From Alcanivorax sp. S6407 (GTDB lineage Bacteria; Pseudomonadota; Gammaproteobacteria; Pseudomonadales; Alcanivoracaceae), in NCBI RefSeq assembly GCF_023016115.1, contig NZ_JALKBH010000002.1:582624-646623 (forward strand): DNA of 64,000 nucleotides. The letters are read 5' to 3'. The notes under the pieces were generated by a model. The model was not told where the DNA came from. It saw only the letters and a program-made list of their open reading frames with translations, and did no database searches. Within the stretch, counting starts at the first letter, position 1; each line of letters starts with the position of its first letter. Below are positions 8,046 through 16,170 of this stretch, in pieces. A program made the translations under genes and the position numbers.

Positions 8046-9333
8046 TCTCTGCGCCTCCTTCGGCAGACCGCTCCGGGGCGTCGTCAGCGGCTTTCAGCCA
8101 GGCATGACGGATGGCGCTCTTGTTCCAGGTATAAAGGATGTGCAGGTCGCCATTACGGGTGCGCAGCATGTACGGGTAATCGTACTGAAAACGGCAACCG
8201 TGGCGATCATCACACTTGTTATGGATCACTCTTTCCTGCAGCAGGACAGGATCTTCCGGCGCCCCGCCCACTGTCATTTCTTCCTTGATCAGTGAAGCAA
8301 AGTCTTCTTTGGACAGGCGCTCTCCGCGCCATTGTTCGCGATCATGCAACACCCAGCGCGTCTGCCAATTTGCACCGCCATCCCGGGTTTCCCGCACACA
8401 CAGGTCATCGCGCTCTTGACGATTACAGTTCGCCACCACCAGCCAGTCGCCCTCCCCCATCACTACGCCGCCCAGGGCCGCACTGGGATTTTCCAGCGGG
8501 GAATAACTCAGCTCCTGCCACTGCCAGCCACCGTCGACACTGGCGCTCTGATAGAGATAACCATTGTTGGGCTCGTTTTCGTTACGCAGAAACGCCACCG
8601 CGTTCTGTTCGGAGTCCACCAGTACCAGCGGCTGAATCGCCTTGCGCCCATGACCGATGCGAGCCTTGCCCAGTATCTGGCTATCCTGATCCAGGCGCAG
8701 GATTTCACCAAACTTGCCAATCAATTCATGATAAACAGGCAGGCCGATGGAGCCATCGCTATAACGCACCGGCGGGGTTTTCACCAGGGTACTGATATTG
8801 AGCAGTGGAGATGTCACCAGGGGCTTGTTGAAGGTCCAGCTGGCGCCCTGGTCAACGGACTCCAGCACCACCAGCCGGCTGGCGGCCCAGCCACCAAAAC
8901 TCACCGCCACCACAAACAGGCGCATGCGGCCATCATCATCCAGCACCGGCACGGCATTACCCAGCTTGCGCACATGACGGCCCCAGCCATCACTGATCTG
9001 CTCACGGGTAACCACCACGGTTTCATCGCTCCAGGCGGCACTGGCGGGATCGAAGAGCGCGCTGTGAATATTCACGTCCGGCGCCCCTTCACGAGAACCG
9101 GCAAACCAGAAAGCGCGCAGCCGGCCATCCGGCAATTCCACCATGGCTGGCGCATGCACCAGAGGGGTATCGGCGTCCGAAGCAAAGCGTAGCTGCCATT
9201 GATCATGGCCGGGCGACGTTCCCGCTGTCGGCACTTCAAAAACGGGAGCGGGCTCCCAGAGGTGTGCAGGCGCCGACGCGAAATAGCCAGCCACAAGCGC
9301 GGCCCCCACCAACAAATGAAAAAAACGGTTCAT
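8035..9333 (-). CDS. sialidase-like BNR/Asp-box protein (COG4692 type), exported
   Basis: 432 residues. A hydrophobic N-terminal segment (about 5-20) looks like a signal sequence or anchor. Asp boxes (SxDxGxxW) are visible as SVDQGASW and TRDGGANW, plus a weak SVDGGWQW, which indicates a six-bladed beta-propeller. A sialidase-type early stretch is seen at HAPAMVELPDGRLRAFWFAG. COG4692 proteins are annotated as predicted neuraminidases, but few have been tested. The product probably faces the periplasm. It is the first gene of a two-gene unit with the membrane protein that overlaps its end. No sialic acid catabolic genes are present in this window. Confidence 0.82.
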   Translation of the reverse strand: MNRFFHLLVGAALVAGYFASAPAHLWEPAPVFEVPTAGTSPGHDQWQLRFASDADTPLVHAPAMVELPDGRLRAFWFAGSREGAPDVNIHSALFDPASAAWSDETVVVTREQISDGWGRHVRKLGNAVPVLDDDGRMRLFVVAVSFGGWAASRLVVLESVDQGASWTFNKPLVTSPLLNISTLVKTPPVRYSDGSIGLPVYHELIGKFGEILRLDQDSQILGKARIGHGRKAIQPLVLVDSEQNAVAFLRNENEPNNGYLYQSASVDGGWQWQELSYSPLENPSAALGGVVMGEGDWLVVANCNRQERDDLCVRETRDGGANWQTRWVLHDREQWRGERLSKEDFASLIKEEMTVGGAPEDPVLLQERVIHNKCDDRHGCRFQYDYPYMLRTRNGDLHILYTWNKSAIRHAWLKAADDAPERSAEGGAENDH

Positions 9334-9645
9334 TCTTGTGTCTACAGAACAGAGTGTTTATCGAGTGGCCTATTGTCCATGAAAACGGGGGTCAGGTCAG
9401 TCCGCTTACGCATTAAATCACCCTGACCCTGAAGTCATTTCTGCGCGTTATCACAACCGGACGCCACCCGTATTGCAGCGTTCACAAATTTGCCTGCCGT
9501 TGAACCTCTGGATAGGAACCGGCTATCTGAACCGGTAAACCTCTGTATCCAAATGTGATCACAATATGTTCATACCCTGATGATTGGTGTCATAATGATT
9601 GCAGTTGATATGCCAAAAATAACATTAAGGATATCCCTCCCGACC
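9334..9645. other. intergenic region between divergent genes
   Basis: 312 bases separating the sialidase-like gene from the START-domain gene. It contains one stem-loop (GGGTCAGG at 9389-9396 with CCTGACCC at 9422-9429). No gene is seen. The left part must hold the promoter of the minus-strand pair. Confidence 0.6.
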
Positions 9646-10371
9646 ATGGAACGAGCGCTACGATTCGGGTTGGCACTTCTGTTTGTGCTGCTGCTTTCCC
9701 CGGCAATTGCCGACGAAAAGGATCCAGACTGGAAACTGGTCAGCGATCGCAATGAGATCCAGGTGTATATGAAGCATCGGGATGAATCGCGTCTGAAAAC
9801 CTTTCGTGGCGTCACCCGCTTCGAACTGAAGGACGAGTTTGCCCTGGTGGCGGTTCTCAACGATTACCCCTCCATCCCCAAGTGGCTGCATTTCATCGAC
9901 AGCGCCGAAGAATTCGACCGCAGGGACCCTCTGGATCGTAGCCTGCGCTTCACCACACAGCTGCCCTGGCCTCTGGCCGACCGGGAAGCCGTGCTCCGCG
10001 CCGACGTTCACCAAACCCTGAACGAAGAAGAGCAGTCAGTAATGATCGAGCTGATCAACCAGCCCGACGCGCTGCCACCAAATAATGACTACATCCGTTT
10101 CCCGGAAATGTGGGGCAAACTGGGGTTTGTACGCCTTGGCAATGACCAGGTGGAAATGACCTATGAAGTCATCCTCGATCCAGGCGGTTATATCCCCGCC
10201 TGGATCGCCAATATCCTGCTGCGTGACGCCCCCTACTTTACGCTGGAGCGCCTGCGCCGGGTAATCCGCAAGCCGGAGTACCAGAACCAGTACTTCGACT
10301 ATCTGCCAGATCTGCACGGCCCCGGTCACCCGGACAACAAGACCAGCGTGGCCAGCCAGAACAACAGCTGA
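9646..10371 (+). CDS. START domain-containing exported protein
   Basis: 241 residues from the ATG at 9646, chosen because it begins a clean signal peptide (MERALRFGLALLFVLLLSPAIADE); an in-frame ATG at 9580 would bury it. The mature part reads as a START/Bet v1-like lipid-binding fold: DPDWKLVSDRNEIQVYMKH, a central WLHFIDSAEEF, then LPWPLADREAVLRADV, which is typical of bacterial START proteins. The ending has GGYIPAWIANILLRDAPYFTLERLRR. It probably binds a lipid or other hydrophobic ligand in the periplasm. The ligand is unknown. It lies upstream of plsC with a 126-base gap. Confidence 0.85.
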   Translation: MERALRFGLALLFVLLLSPAIADEKDPDWKLVSDRNEIQVYMKHRDESRLKTFRGVTRFELKDEFALVAVLNDYPSIPKWLHFIDSAEEFDRRDPLDRSLRFTTQLPWPLADREAVLRADVHQTLNEEEQSVMIELINQPDALPPNNDYIRFPEMWGKLGFVRLGNDQVEMTYEVILDPGGYIPAWIANILLRDAPYFTLERLRRVIRKPEYQNQYFDYLPDLHGPGHPDNKTSVASQNNS

Positions 10372-10497
10372 ACAACCCTCCGGTTACACCCGGCAGGGGC
10401 GGGCGTCCCTGAAACGTAACAAAGTGATTATCACCCTGTCATATTCGGCCAGACCTCCGTTACCATAGCGCGTCACTGGTAAACGGAGAGGGCCGTC

Positions 10498-11244
10498 ATG
10501 TCCCGGATGCTGTTCTTCCTCTATAGCTGGCTGGTTTTTGTGCCTCTGATGGCCGCGACCACTCTGGTCTGCGGGCTGATCTGTCTGGCACTGGTTCCTT
10601 TTTTGCCCGCCGACCGCGTGGCGCGCTACAGCGCTGTGCCCTGGGCCAGACTCTGCCTGCTCTACAGCGGGGTACGCGTGGATATCTATGGGCGCCACAA
10701 CCTGCAACCCGGGCAGAGCTATGTGATCGTGGCCAACCACCTGAGCCAGTTTGATATCTTTGTACTTTATGGATATCTGGGCATGGATTTCCGCTGGGTC
10801 ATGAAACATGAGCTGCGCAAGGTCCCGATCATTGGCATCTGCTGCGAGAAACTCGGCCACATCTTTATCAACCGGTCCGACAAGCATGCCGCCATCGCCA
10901 GCCTTAATGAGGCCCGGGCCAGACTGAGCAATGGTGCCAGTGTACTGTTCTTTCCGGAGGGCACCCGTAGCCGCGATGGTCAGCTCAAGCCGTTCAAGAA
11001 GGGCGCCTTCAAAATGGCCCAGGAGCTGCAGCTACCAGTACTGCCTGTGACCCTGACCGGAACATGGGACATTCTTGCGCCCGGCACCATCCGCCTGCAG
11101 CCGGGCCACCAGGCCACCCTGACCCTGCACGCCCCTCTGCCTGTGACGAGCCATGACGATGGCGAAGTACAACGGCTGATGGAATTGAGCCGTGACGCCA
11201 TCGCCGCACCACTGGCCCAGCCCTGCCCCGAAGCCCTGGCCTGA
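10498..11244 (+). CDS. 1-acyl-sn-glycerol-3-phosphate acyltransferase (PlsC/AGPAT family)
   Basis: 248 residues. Catalytic motif NHLSQFD has His81 and Asp86 (HX4D), and the substrate motif FPEGTRS is at 152-158. An N-terminal hydrophobic region (8-36) anchors it to the inner membrane. The enzyme adds a fatty acyl chain to lysophosphatidic acid to make phosphatidic acid, the central phospholipid precursor. Many genomes carry several paralogs, so whether this is the essential PlsC or a secondary copy cannot be decided. GAGAGGG serves as ribosome site. It is followed by a short CGCCGGCG direct/inverted repeat at 11262-11277. Confidence 0.92.
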   Translation: MSRMLFFLYSWLVFVPLMAATTLVCGLICLALVPFLPADRVARYSAVPWARLCLLYSGVRVDIYGRHNLQPGQSYVIVANHLSQFDIFVLYGYLGMDFRWVMKHELRKVPIIGICCEKLGHIFINRSDKHAAIASLNEARARLSNGASVLFFPEGTRSRDGQLKPFKKGAFKMAQELQLPVLPVTLTGTWDILAPGTIRLQPGHQATLTLHAPLPVTSHDDGEVQRLMELSRDAIAAPLAQPCPEALA

Positions 11245-11469
11245 ACGGAATATCTCCAGCGCCGGCGCTCGCCGGCGTTACTGTCATCCCGCCCCGGTTA
11301 TGCACTGCGGTATTGGCCCATTCTGCAGTGACAAAGTGTCTACACTCCTTGCCAAGTCAAAGCTGATCCCCCTTTGCCGCTGATAAATCCGCAGCGGCCA
11401 TCAGCAAGGTTCAGCTTGCAACTCGAACCGATATCCCGTCTCCTTTCGGGACAGGATCAAGGAGTCATC

Positions 11470-12306
11470 ATGAAGAATTTCAAAGATAAAGTTGCCGTGA
11501 TCACCGGTGCCGGCTCCGGCATCGGTCGTGCCCTGGCCCAGGAACTGGCTGCCTCCGGCGCCAAGCTGGCCCTGTCCGATATCAATGAAGCCGGCCTCAA
11601 GAAGACCGCTGCCGATCTCGGCCTGGCTCAGGACCGCTTGATGACCCGGGTACTGGACGTGGCCGACCGTCAGGCGTTCTATGATTTTGCCGACGATGTG
11701 GTAAACCACTTTGGCTATGCCAACATGATCTTCAACAACGCCGGTGTTGCCTTGGGCGCCACTGTGGAAGACATGAAGTACGAAGACTTCGAATGGCTGA
11801 TGAACATCAACTTCTGGGGCGTGGTGTACGGCACCAAGGCCTTCCTGCCCTACCTGAAGCAAGCCGGTGAAGGACATATCATCAACATCTCTTCCATCTT
11901 CGGTCTGGTGGGCATTCCCACCCAGTCAGCCTACAACGCAGCCAAATTTGCCGTGCGTGGCTTTACCGAATCCCTGCGTATCGAACTGGAAATGGAAGGC
12001 AGCCCGGTGTCCTGTACCTCGGTACACCCCGGCGGCATCAAGACCAACATTGCCAAGGCGGCGCGCATGACCGATGGTGTTGAGCGCATCACCGGTGCCG
12101 ACAAGGACAAGTCTATCCAGGACTTCGAAAAACTGTTCCGCACCACCCCGGAAGAAGCCGCCAGCACCATTCTCAAGGGTGTGCGTGGCAACAAACGCCG
12201 GGTTCTGATCGGCTCCGATGCCGTGGCGGTGGACACCATGCAGCGCCTGCTGCCCACCAGCTACCAGAAGCTGATCGCCCTTGGCCAGAAATACATGAGC
12301 AAGTAA
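11470..12306 (+). CDS. SDR family NAD(P)-dependent oxidoreductase
   Basis: 278 residues from the ATG at 11470, which has AAGGAGTC upstream; an in-frame extension to 11374 lacks family similarity. Classical short-chain dehydrogenase marks are the nucleotide motif TGAGSGIG (12-19), NNAG (89-92), catalytic Ser141/142 and the YNAAK catalytic pair Tyr155 and Lys159. The tail (SIQDFEKLFRTTPEEAASTILKGVRGNKRRVLIG) is typical of SDRs linked to lipid or acyl-chain metabolism in hydrocarbon-using bacteria. The substrate is unknown. It precedes the DUF938 gene by 4 bases, so the two are probably co-transcribed. Confidence 0.9.
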   Translation: MKNFKDKVAVITGAGSGIGRALAQELAASGAKLALSDINEAGLKKTAADLGLAQDRLMTRVLDVADRQAFYDFADDVVNHFGYANMIFNNAGVALGATVEDMKYEDFEWLMNINFWGVVYGTKAFLPYLKQAGEGHIINISSIFGLVGIPTQSAYNAAKFAVRGFTESLRIELEMEGSPVSCTSVHPGGIKTNIAKAARMTDGVERITGADKDKSIQDFEKLFRTTPEEAASTILKGVRGNKRRVLIGSDAVAVDTMQRLLPTSYQKLIALGQKYMSK

Positions 12307-12310
12307 TCCG

Positions 12311-12898
12311 ATGATCAGTGAGCGTCCTTTTTCCCAGGCCTGCGAGAACAACAAGGGCCCCATCCTGAGCGTGCTCCGTGAGCACTGTCAGGCACCCGGG
12401 ACGCTGCTGGAGATTGGTGCCGGCACCGGGCAGCATGCTGCCTGGCTGTCCGGCCAGCTCCCTCACCTGACCTGGCAACCCTCCGATGTGGCGGAAAATC
12501 TGCCGGTGGTGCGCCAGTGGCTGGAAGAGCCCGACAGCAAGGCACTCGCGCCGATCGTGCTGGATGTGGGCCGCACCTGGCCGGATCAACGTTTTGATTA
12601 CCTGTACACCGCCAACACCTTCCACATCATGTCCCGGGAACTGGTGACAAGTTGCATCGAGGAAGGCTGCCGCCATCTGACTCCAAATGGCCGGTTTCTG
12701 ATTTATGGCCCGTTCCGGATCAACGGTCGCTATACCAGCGACTCCAATGCGGCATTTGAATCATGGCTGAAAGATATCGACCCGCTAAGGGGCATTCGTG
12801 ACAAGGAGTGGATCGAGGAAGAATTTGCCCGCCATGGCCGTCGAATGATCGGCGAGTACGACCTGCCCGCCAACAACATGATGCTGGTGTTTGAGTGA
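12311..12898 (+). CDS. DUF938 SAM-dependent methyltransferase-like protein
   Basis: 195 residues, the family's usual length. It opens with RPFSQACENNKGPILSVLRE and carries the SAM-binding glycine motif LEIGAGTGQHAAWL (about 34-47), followed by WQPSDVAE. The ending (EWIEEEFARHGRRMIGEYDLPANNMMLVFE) fits PF06080. The family is class I methyltransferase-like with no established substrate. It begins 4 bases after the SDR stop. Confidence 0.9.
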   Translation: MISERPFSQACENNKGPILSVLREHCQAPGTLLEIGAGTGQHAAWLSGQLPHLTWQPSDVAENLPVVRQWLEEPDSKALAPIVLDVGRTWPDQRFDYLYTANTFHIMSRELVTSCIEEGCRHLTPNGRFLIYGPFRINGRYTSDSNAAFESWLKDIDPLRGIRDKEWIEEEFARHGRRMIGEYDLPANNMMLVFE

Positions 12899-12903
12899 GG
12901 CAC

Positions 12904-12934
12904 GCCTGACGCAAGACGCCAGAAGCCTGACGCC
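12904..12934 (+). repeat. degenerate heptad tract, GCCTGAC word
   Basis: Units GCCTGAC, GCAAGAC, GCCAGAA, GCCTGAC and a partial GCC, starting 5 bases after the DUF938 stop and ending 11 bases before the stop of the converging DUF1145 gene. Confidence 0.8.
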
Positions 12935-12945
12935 AACAATTGGCC

Positions 12946-13212
12946 CTACAGTCGAGCTGCGTTGCGCACCGCGTGCATTCTGGGCTTGAGGTACAGCACC
13001 CCGAACAGCATCACCATCAGTACATCGCGCCAGTGGAATACGCCGTGGCGGCGGATCCAGACGGCAAATCCGATCAGCTCCAGCAGGTGCAAAATCGCAA
13101 TCACCGCCCCCGCCATCAGCAGCAAGCGATCAAATGGGGCCGGTAAATCCATGAAAATGGCTAACAGTACCCCCAGCCAAAACACTACAATGCCTCCACG
13201 AAGGATGTTCAT
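12946..13212 (-). CDS. DUF1145 family small membrane protein
   Basis: 88 residues with three hydrophobic segments (about 5-22, 28-55, 62-75). The C-terminal YLKPRMHAVRNAARL resembles the DUF1145 family (YhhL-like). The ATG at 13212 has AGAGGATC upstream. The same reading frame stays open to 14640, opposite rhlB, but that extension is judged an antisense artefact. The function is unknown. It is divergent from rhlB and the two share a 165-base start region. Confidence 0.78.
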   Translation of the reverse strand: MNILRGGIVVFWLGVLLAIFMDLPAPFDRLLLMAGAVIAILHLLELIGFAVWIRRHGVFHWRDVLMVMLFGVLYLKPRMHAVRNAARL

Positions 13213-13377
13213 CGCTAAAGATCCTCTGACAGCGCTGGCTATTTTTTCTACAATGCGTGGTTGAGGCGTGGCCCGGGTGCCCTGAAAAACACAAATATCA
13301 CCCTGAAGCCCTGAACGCCCGCCCTGCCCACCGTCGCGGCAAGGCACTAACCACTTGCATTCAGACTGAGCGAATAC

Positions 13378-14616
13378 ATGCAAAAAGACAAGGCAAATGC
13401 CTGGAGCCTGGATCAGTTCCAGGTTCCTGAAAAAGACGGCGAACGCCGCTTTCACGATTTCGATCTGGATCTGCGCCTGATGCGCGGTATCGCCGACCTG
13501 GGCTTCCAGTACTGCACCCCCATCCAGGCCGAAGTGCTCGAGCACACGCTGGCCGGCGCCGACGCTATTGGCCGTGCCCAGACCGGCACCGGCAAGACCG
13601 CCGCCTTCCTGCTCACCGTGATCAACGATCTGCTGAAGAACCCGCTGGATGTGCCCCGCTATGCAGGGGAACCCCGCGCCCTGATCGTCGCCCCTACCCG
13701 GGAGCTGGCCATGCAGATCGAGAAGGATGCCAAGGGTCTGACCAAATACACTGACCTGCAGGTGATGAGTGTGGTCGGCGGGATGAACTTCAACCGCCAG
13801 CAGGAACGTCTGCAAAAGCGTGAGATCGATATTCTGGTAGCCACCCCGGGGCGTCTGCTGGATTTCGCCAAGCGTCGCGACCTGTGGCTGGATCGGGTGG
13901 AATTCCTGGTACTGGATGAAGCCGACCGCATGCTGGACATGGGCTTTATCCCGGACGTGAAACGCATCGTCGGCATGACCCCGAAAAGCAAGTACCGACA
14001 GACCCAGCTGTTCTCTGCCACCTTCAATGAAGACGTGATGAACCTGGCCCGCCGTTGGACCGAAGATGCCGAAGTGGTGGAAATCGAACCGGCACAGGTC
14101 ACCACCGAGCGGGTTGAGCAGAAAGTCTATATCACCAACACCGACGACAAGTTCAAGTTGCTGTACAACCTGATCACCGGCATGAACATGGACAAGGTCA
14201 TCGTGTTTGCCAACCGTCGCGACATTACCCGCCGCATCAACGACCGCCTGCACAAGAAAGGGTTGAAGGTCTCGATGATTTCCGGCGATGTGCCCCAGAA
14301 CCAGCGCATGAAGACCCTCGAGCGGTTCCGCTCCGGCGATCTGCAGGTGTTGATCGCCACTGACGTGGCCGGGCGCGGCATCCATATTGACGGCGTTTCC
14401 CATGTAGTGAACTACAACCTGCCGGAAGACCCGGAAGATTACGTGCACCGCATCGGCCGTACCGGCCGGGCCGGCGCCAGCGGCATGTCGATCAGCTTCG
14501 CCTGCGAAGATGATGCGTTCCTGCTGCCGGAACTGGAAAATGCCATCAGCATGAAACTGGAATGCGAATATCCCCCTGCCGATCTGCTGCAGGAAAAGGA
14601 AACCAGCAATGCCTGA
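13378..14616 (+). CDS. rhlB: DEAD-box ATP-dependent RNA helicase, RhlB-like
   Basis: 412 residues. Helicase motifs in order: GFQYCTPIQ (Q motif, 42-50), AQTGTGKT (67-74), PTREL (106-110), DEAD (180-183), SAT in FSATFN, and the C-terminal ARGxH-type [10 protein letters not shown] and HRIGRTGR. RhlB-type helicases unwind RNA in the degradosome and assist mRNA turnover. RhlB is assigned by overall resemblance, including the N-terminal W..F..P layout. No RNase E partner is in the window. The downstream glpE start overlaps its end by 8 bases. Confidence 0.85.
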   Translation: MQKDKANAWSLDQFQVPEKDGERRFHDFDLDLRLMRGIADLGFQYCTPIQAEVLEHTLAGADAIGRAQTGTGKTAAFLLTVINDLLKNPLDVPRYAGEPRALIVAPTRELAMQIEKDAKGLTKYTDLQVMSVVGGMNFNRQQERLQKREIDILVATPGRLLDFAKRRDLWLDRVEFLVLDEADRMLDMGFIPDVKRIVGMTPKSKYRQTQLFSATFNEDVMNLARRWTEDAEVVEIEPAQVTTERVEQKVYITNTDDKFKLLYNLITGMNMDKVIVFANRRDITRRINDRLHKKGLKVSMISGDVPQNQRMKTLERFRSGDLQVLIATDVAGRGIHIDGVSHVVNYNLPEDPEDYVHRIGRTGRAGASGMSISFACEDDAFLLPELENAISMKLECEYPPADLLQEKETSNA

Positions 14617-14929
14617 ACGGATCAGCCCGGTGGAAGCCAAGGCCCGTCTCGATGCCGGCGATGCCCTGTTTGTGGATGTTCGTGATCCGCACAGCTTTGC
14701 CGCCGGTCATCTGCGCGGGGCAGCGCACCTGAGCAACGCCAACCTGGACCAGTTTCTGGCCGATACCGACCCGACACGCCCGCTGGTGGTCTACTGCTAC
14801 CACGGCCACAGCAGCCAGGGCGCGGCAGACTTCCTCATGGAAAAAGGATACCAGGCCGTCAGCATGGACGGCGGCTATGAGGTGTTCAAACTGCAGTTCC
14901 CGGAAACGCTGGAACTGCCTGACGCCTGA
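14609..14929 (+). CDS. glpE: thiosulfate sulfurtransferase GlpE (single-domain rhodanese)
   Basis: 106 residues, matching GlpE (108 in E. coli). The active loop [10 protein letters not shown] holds the nucleophile Cys63, the GlpE-type variant of the rhodanese loop. The opening [38 protein letters not shown] is characteristic. The enzyme transfers sulfane sulfur from thiosulfate to cyanide or thiol acceptors in the cytoplasm. The start lies 8 bases inside rhlB, so translation is coupled. The last codons fall in a GCCTGAC heptad tract, followed by a strong terminator. Confidence 0.92.
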   Translation: MPERISPVEAKARLDAGDALFVDVRDPHSFAAGHLRGAAHLSNANLDQFLADTDPTRPLVVYCYHGHSSQGAADFLMEKGYQAVSMDGGYEVFKLQFPETLELPDA

Positions 14930-14937
14930 CGCCTGAC
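14917..14937 (+). repeat. heptad tract, GCCTGAC word
   Basis: Three exact GCCTGAC units. They encode the last residues and stop of GlpE and lead directly into the terminator stem. Related inverted words (CGTCTGG, CTTCAGG, CGTCCAG, CATCAGG) stand at 15306-15333, on the far side of the REP-like element. Confidence 0.8.
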
Positions 14938-14980
14938 GCAAAAAGGCCCGCCCGGTAACCCGGGCGGGCCTTTTTGCGTC
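14935..14980 (+). terminator. intrinsic terminator after rhlB-glpE
   Basis: Perfect 21-base stem (14935-14955 with 14960-14980) around a TAAC loop. The core is GGCCCGCCCGG/CCGGGCGGGCC with an A-run before and TTTTT after, so it could act in both directions. Confidence 0.9.
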
Positions 14981-15004
14981 GGTAAAACACTCGCTATACC
15001 CCGC

Positions 15005-15268
15005 TGTAGGAGCGGTCGTTCGACCGCGATCCGAGCCTAAGCGAGGTATGAATTCCAGAAGCGAGTTTCGAGTACCGAGTTTCGAAAATCTAAAACCTGG
15101 GTCCGGGTTAGGGTTCTGCCTTTCAAAACTCGCTTCTCGCGACTCGAAACTCATTACCTCGCCTGAGCTCGGATCGCTTGCAGGCAAGTTATTCGCTTCG
15201 CTCCCCCTTCGGGGCCGCACTCCGTGCGTTACTCCGCTGCGCTACGTTCCTACAGCGGCTTCGTAGAA
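15005..15268. repeat. REP-like compound palindrome (copy C) with internal small-hairpin cassette
   Basis: Left end TGTAGGAGCGG..GACCGC, GATCCGAGCC, AAGCGAGGTA. Heptads GAGTTTC, GAGTACC, GAGTTTC at 15063-15083. The right arm is TACCTCGCC..GCTCGGATC. The right REP is split by a 60-base cassette of short hairpins (TTCGCTTCGCTC, CCCCTTCGGGG, GCACTCCGTGC, CTCCGCTGCGCTACG) before CCTACAGCGGCTTCGTAGA. The same cassette occurs in copies D and G. Confidence 0.85.
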
Positions 15269-15305
15269 TGGCCGCGAGGGAGGCGCAGCCAGGCACGCGT
15301 CCCTG

Positions 15306-15340
15306 CGTCTGGCTTCAGGCGTCCAGCATCAGGCGTAGCT
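15306..15340 (+). repeat. degenerate heptad tract, CGTCTGG word
   Basis: Five units CGTCTGG, CTTCAGG, CGTCCAG, CATCAGG, CGTAGCT. Read on the other strand they are GCCTGA-type words, so the tract is the inverted counterpart of the one at the glpE end. It overlaps the stop codon of the OmpW gene. Confidence 0.75.
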
Positions 15341-16022
15341 AAAACCGGTACCCAACACCGATCATGTACGCCCAGGGATCCAGCTCCACGTCGATCTTGT
15401 CCACCCGCACATCATTCACATAGAGACGTGCTTCCGTGTCGATGTCGATCTGCCAGGCGCTCAGGTTCACCAGCCATTTGTCATTCAGCGCGATATCCGC
15501 TCCCACTTCCCAGGCCACGCCAAGGGAATTGCTCAGCTTCACATCCGCATCCGCACCACCCAGCAGCGGGCTGACCACCGCATCGTCGATGCTGTCATCA
15601 AAGAAGATGGTGTAGTTAAGACCCACTCCGACATAGGGGCGCACCGGGCCAATTTCCGGCGCATAGAATTGCGCCAGCACCGTCGGCGGCAAATGGCTGG
15701 TTTCGCCCACCGCGATGCCCTTGCCAGGCACATCGAGAATGATGTCATGGGTAAACGGCGTGGCACCTACCAGTTCCACCCCGATGGAATCGGTGACCAT
15801 ATACGCAAAGGTCAGCCCCAACTGGGTGTCATCTTCCACATCCACACCCAGGCCACCCACCGCTGGCAGCGCCGGATCGAATCGCTCACTGCTCACATCG
15901 GGATCCACATTGATGGCACCAGCACGGACGATAAAGTCCCCTGCCTGATGAGCCAGTACCGGACTCCCCACCAACATACCGGTTAGCAGTAGCGCCCCTT
16001 TCACTTGTCCTCGCAGTTGCAT
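15339..16022 (-). CDS. ompW: OmpW family outer membrane protein
   Basis: 227 residues with a signal peptide (1-24, ending VLAHQ). OmpW signatures include the opening AGDFIVRAGAINVDP, the LGLTFAYMVTDSIGVELVGATPFTHDI strand pair, YVGVGLNYTIFF, and the C-terminal WAYMIGVGYRF ending in an outer-membrane-type phenylalanine. OmpW forms an eight-stranded barrel that passes small hydrophobic molecules and is often found in hydrocarbon users. GAGGGGATC is a good ribosome site. Confidence 0.93.
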   Translation of the reverse strand: MQLRGQVKGALLLTGMLVGSPVLAHQAGDFIVRAGAINVDPDVSSERFDPALPAVGGLGVDVEDDTQLGLTFAYMVTDSIGVELVGATPFTHDIILDVPGKGIAVGETSHLPPTVLAQFYAPEIGPVRPYVGVGLNYTIFFDDSIDDAVVSPLLGGADADVKLSNSLGVAWEVGADIALNDKWLVNLSAWQIDIDTEARLYVNDVRVDKIDVELDPWAYMIGVGYRF

Positions 16023-16170
16023 ACAGATCCCCTCGGATAACGCAATATACTGTCAATGACCGCAGCCCGGTTGCCGGGCAACATGGTCAACGTTCAAACT
16101 ACGCAGCCATTGAACAACTCGACGCAACAACGAGCATTGCTCTGAATCAATAAAAACGAGGCTTGTCATC

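Noticed and set aside
12946-14640. Long open frame on the minus strand across rhlB (564 codons)
   Set aside because: Only the last 88 codons look like a protein (DUF1145). The rest is antisense to a clear DEAD-box helicase and rich in His/Gln/Val, as expected for a shadow of GC-rich coding DNA.
15005-15268. MITE with terminal inverted repeats and target duplication
   Set aside because: Ends are palindromic REP-type, not simple terminal repeats, and I could not see matching target-site duplications. Kept as a REP-like element instead.
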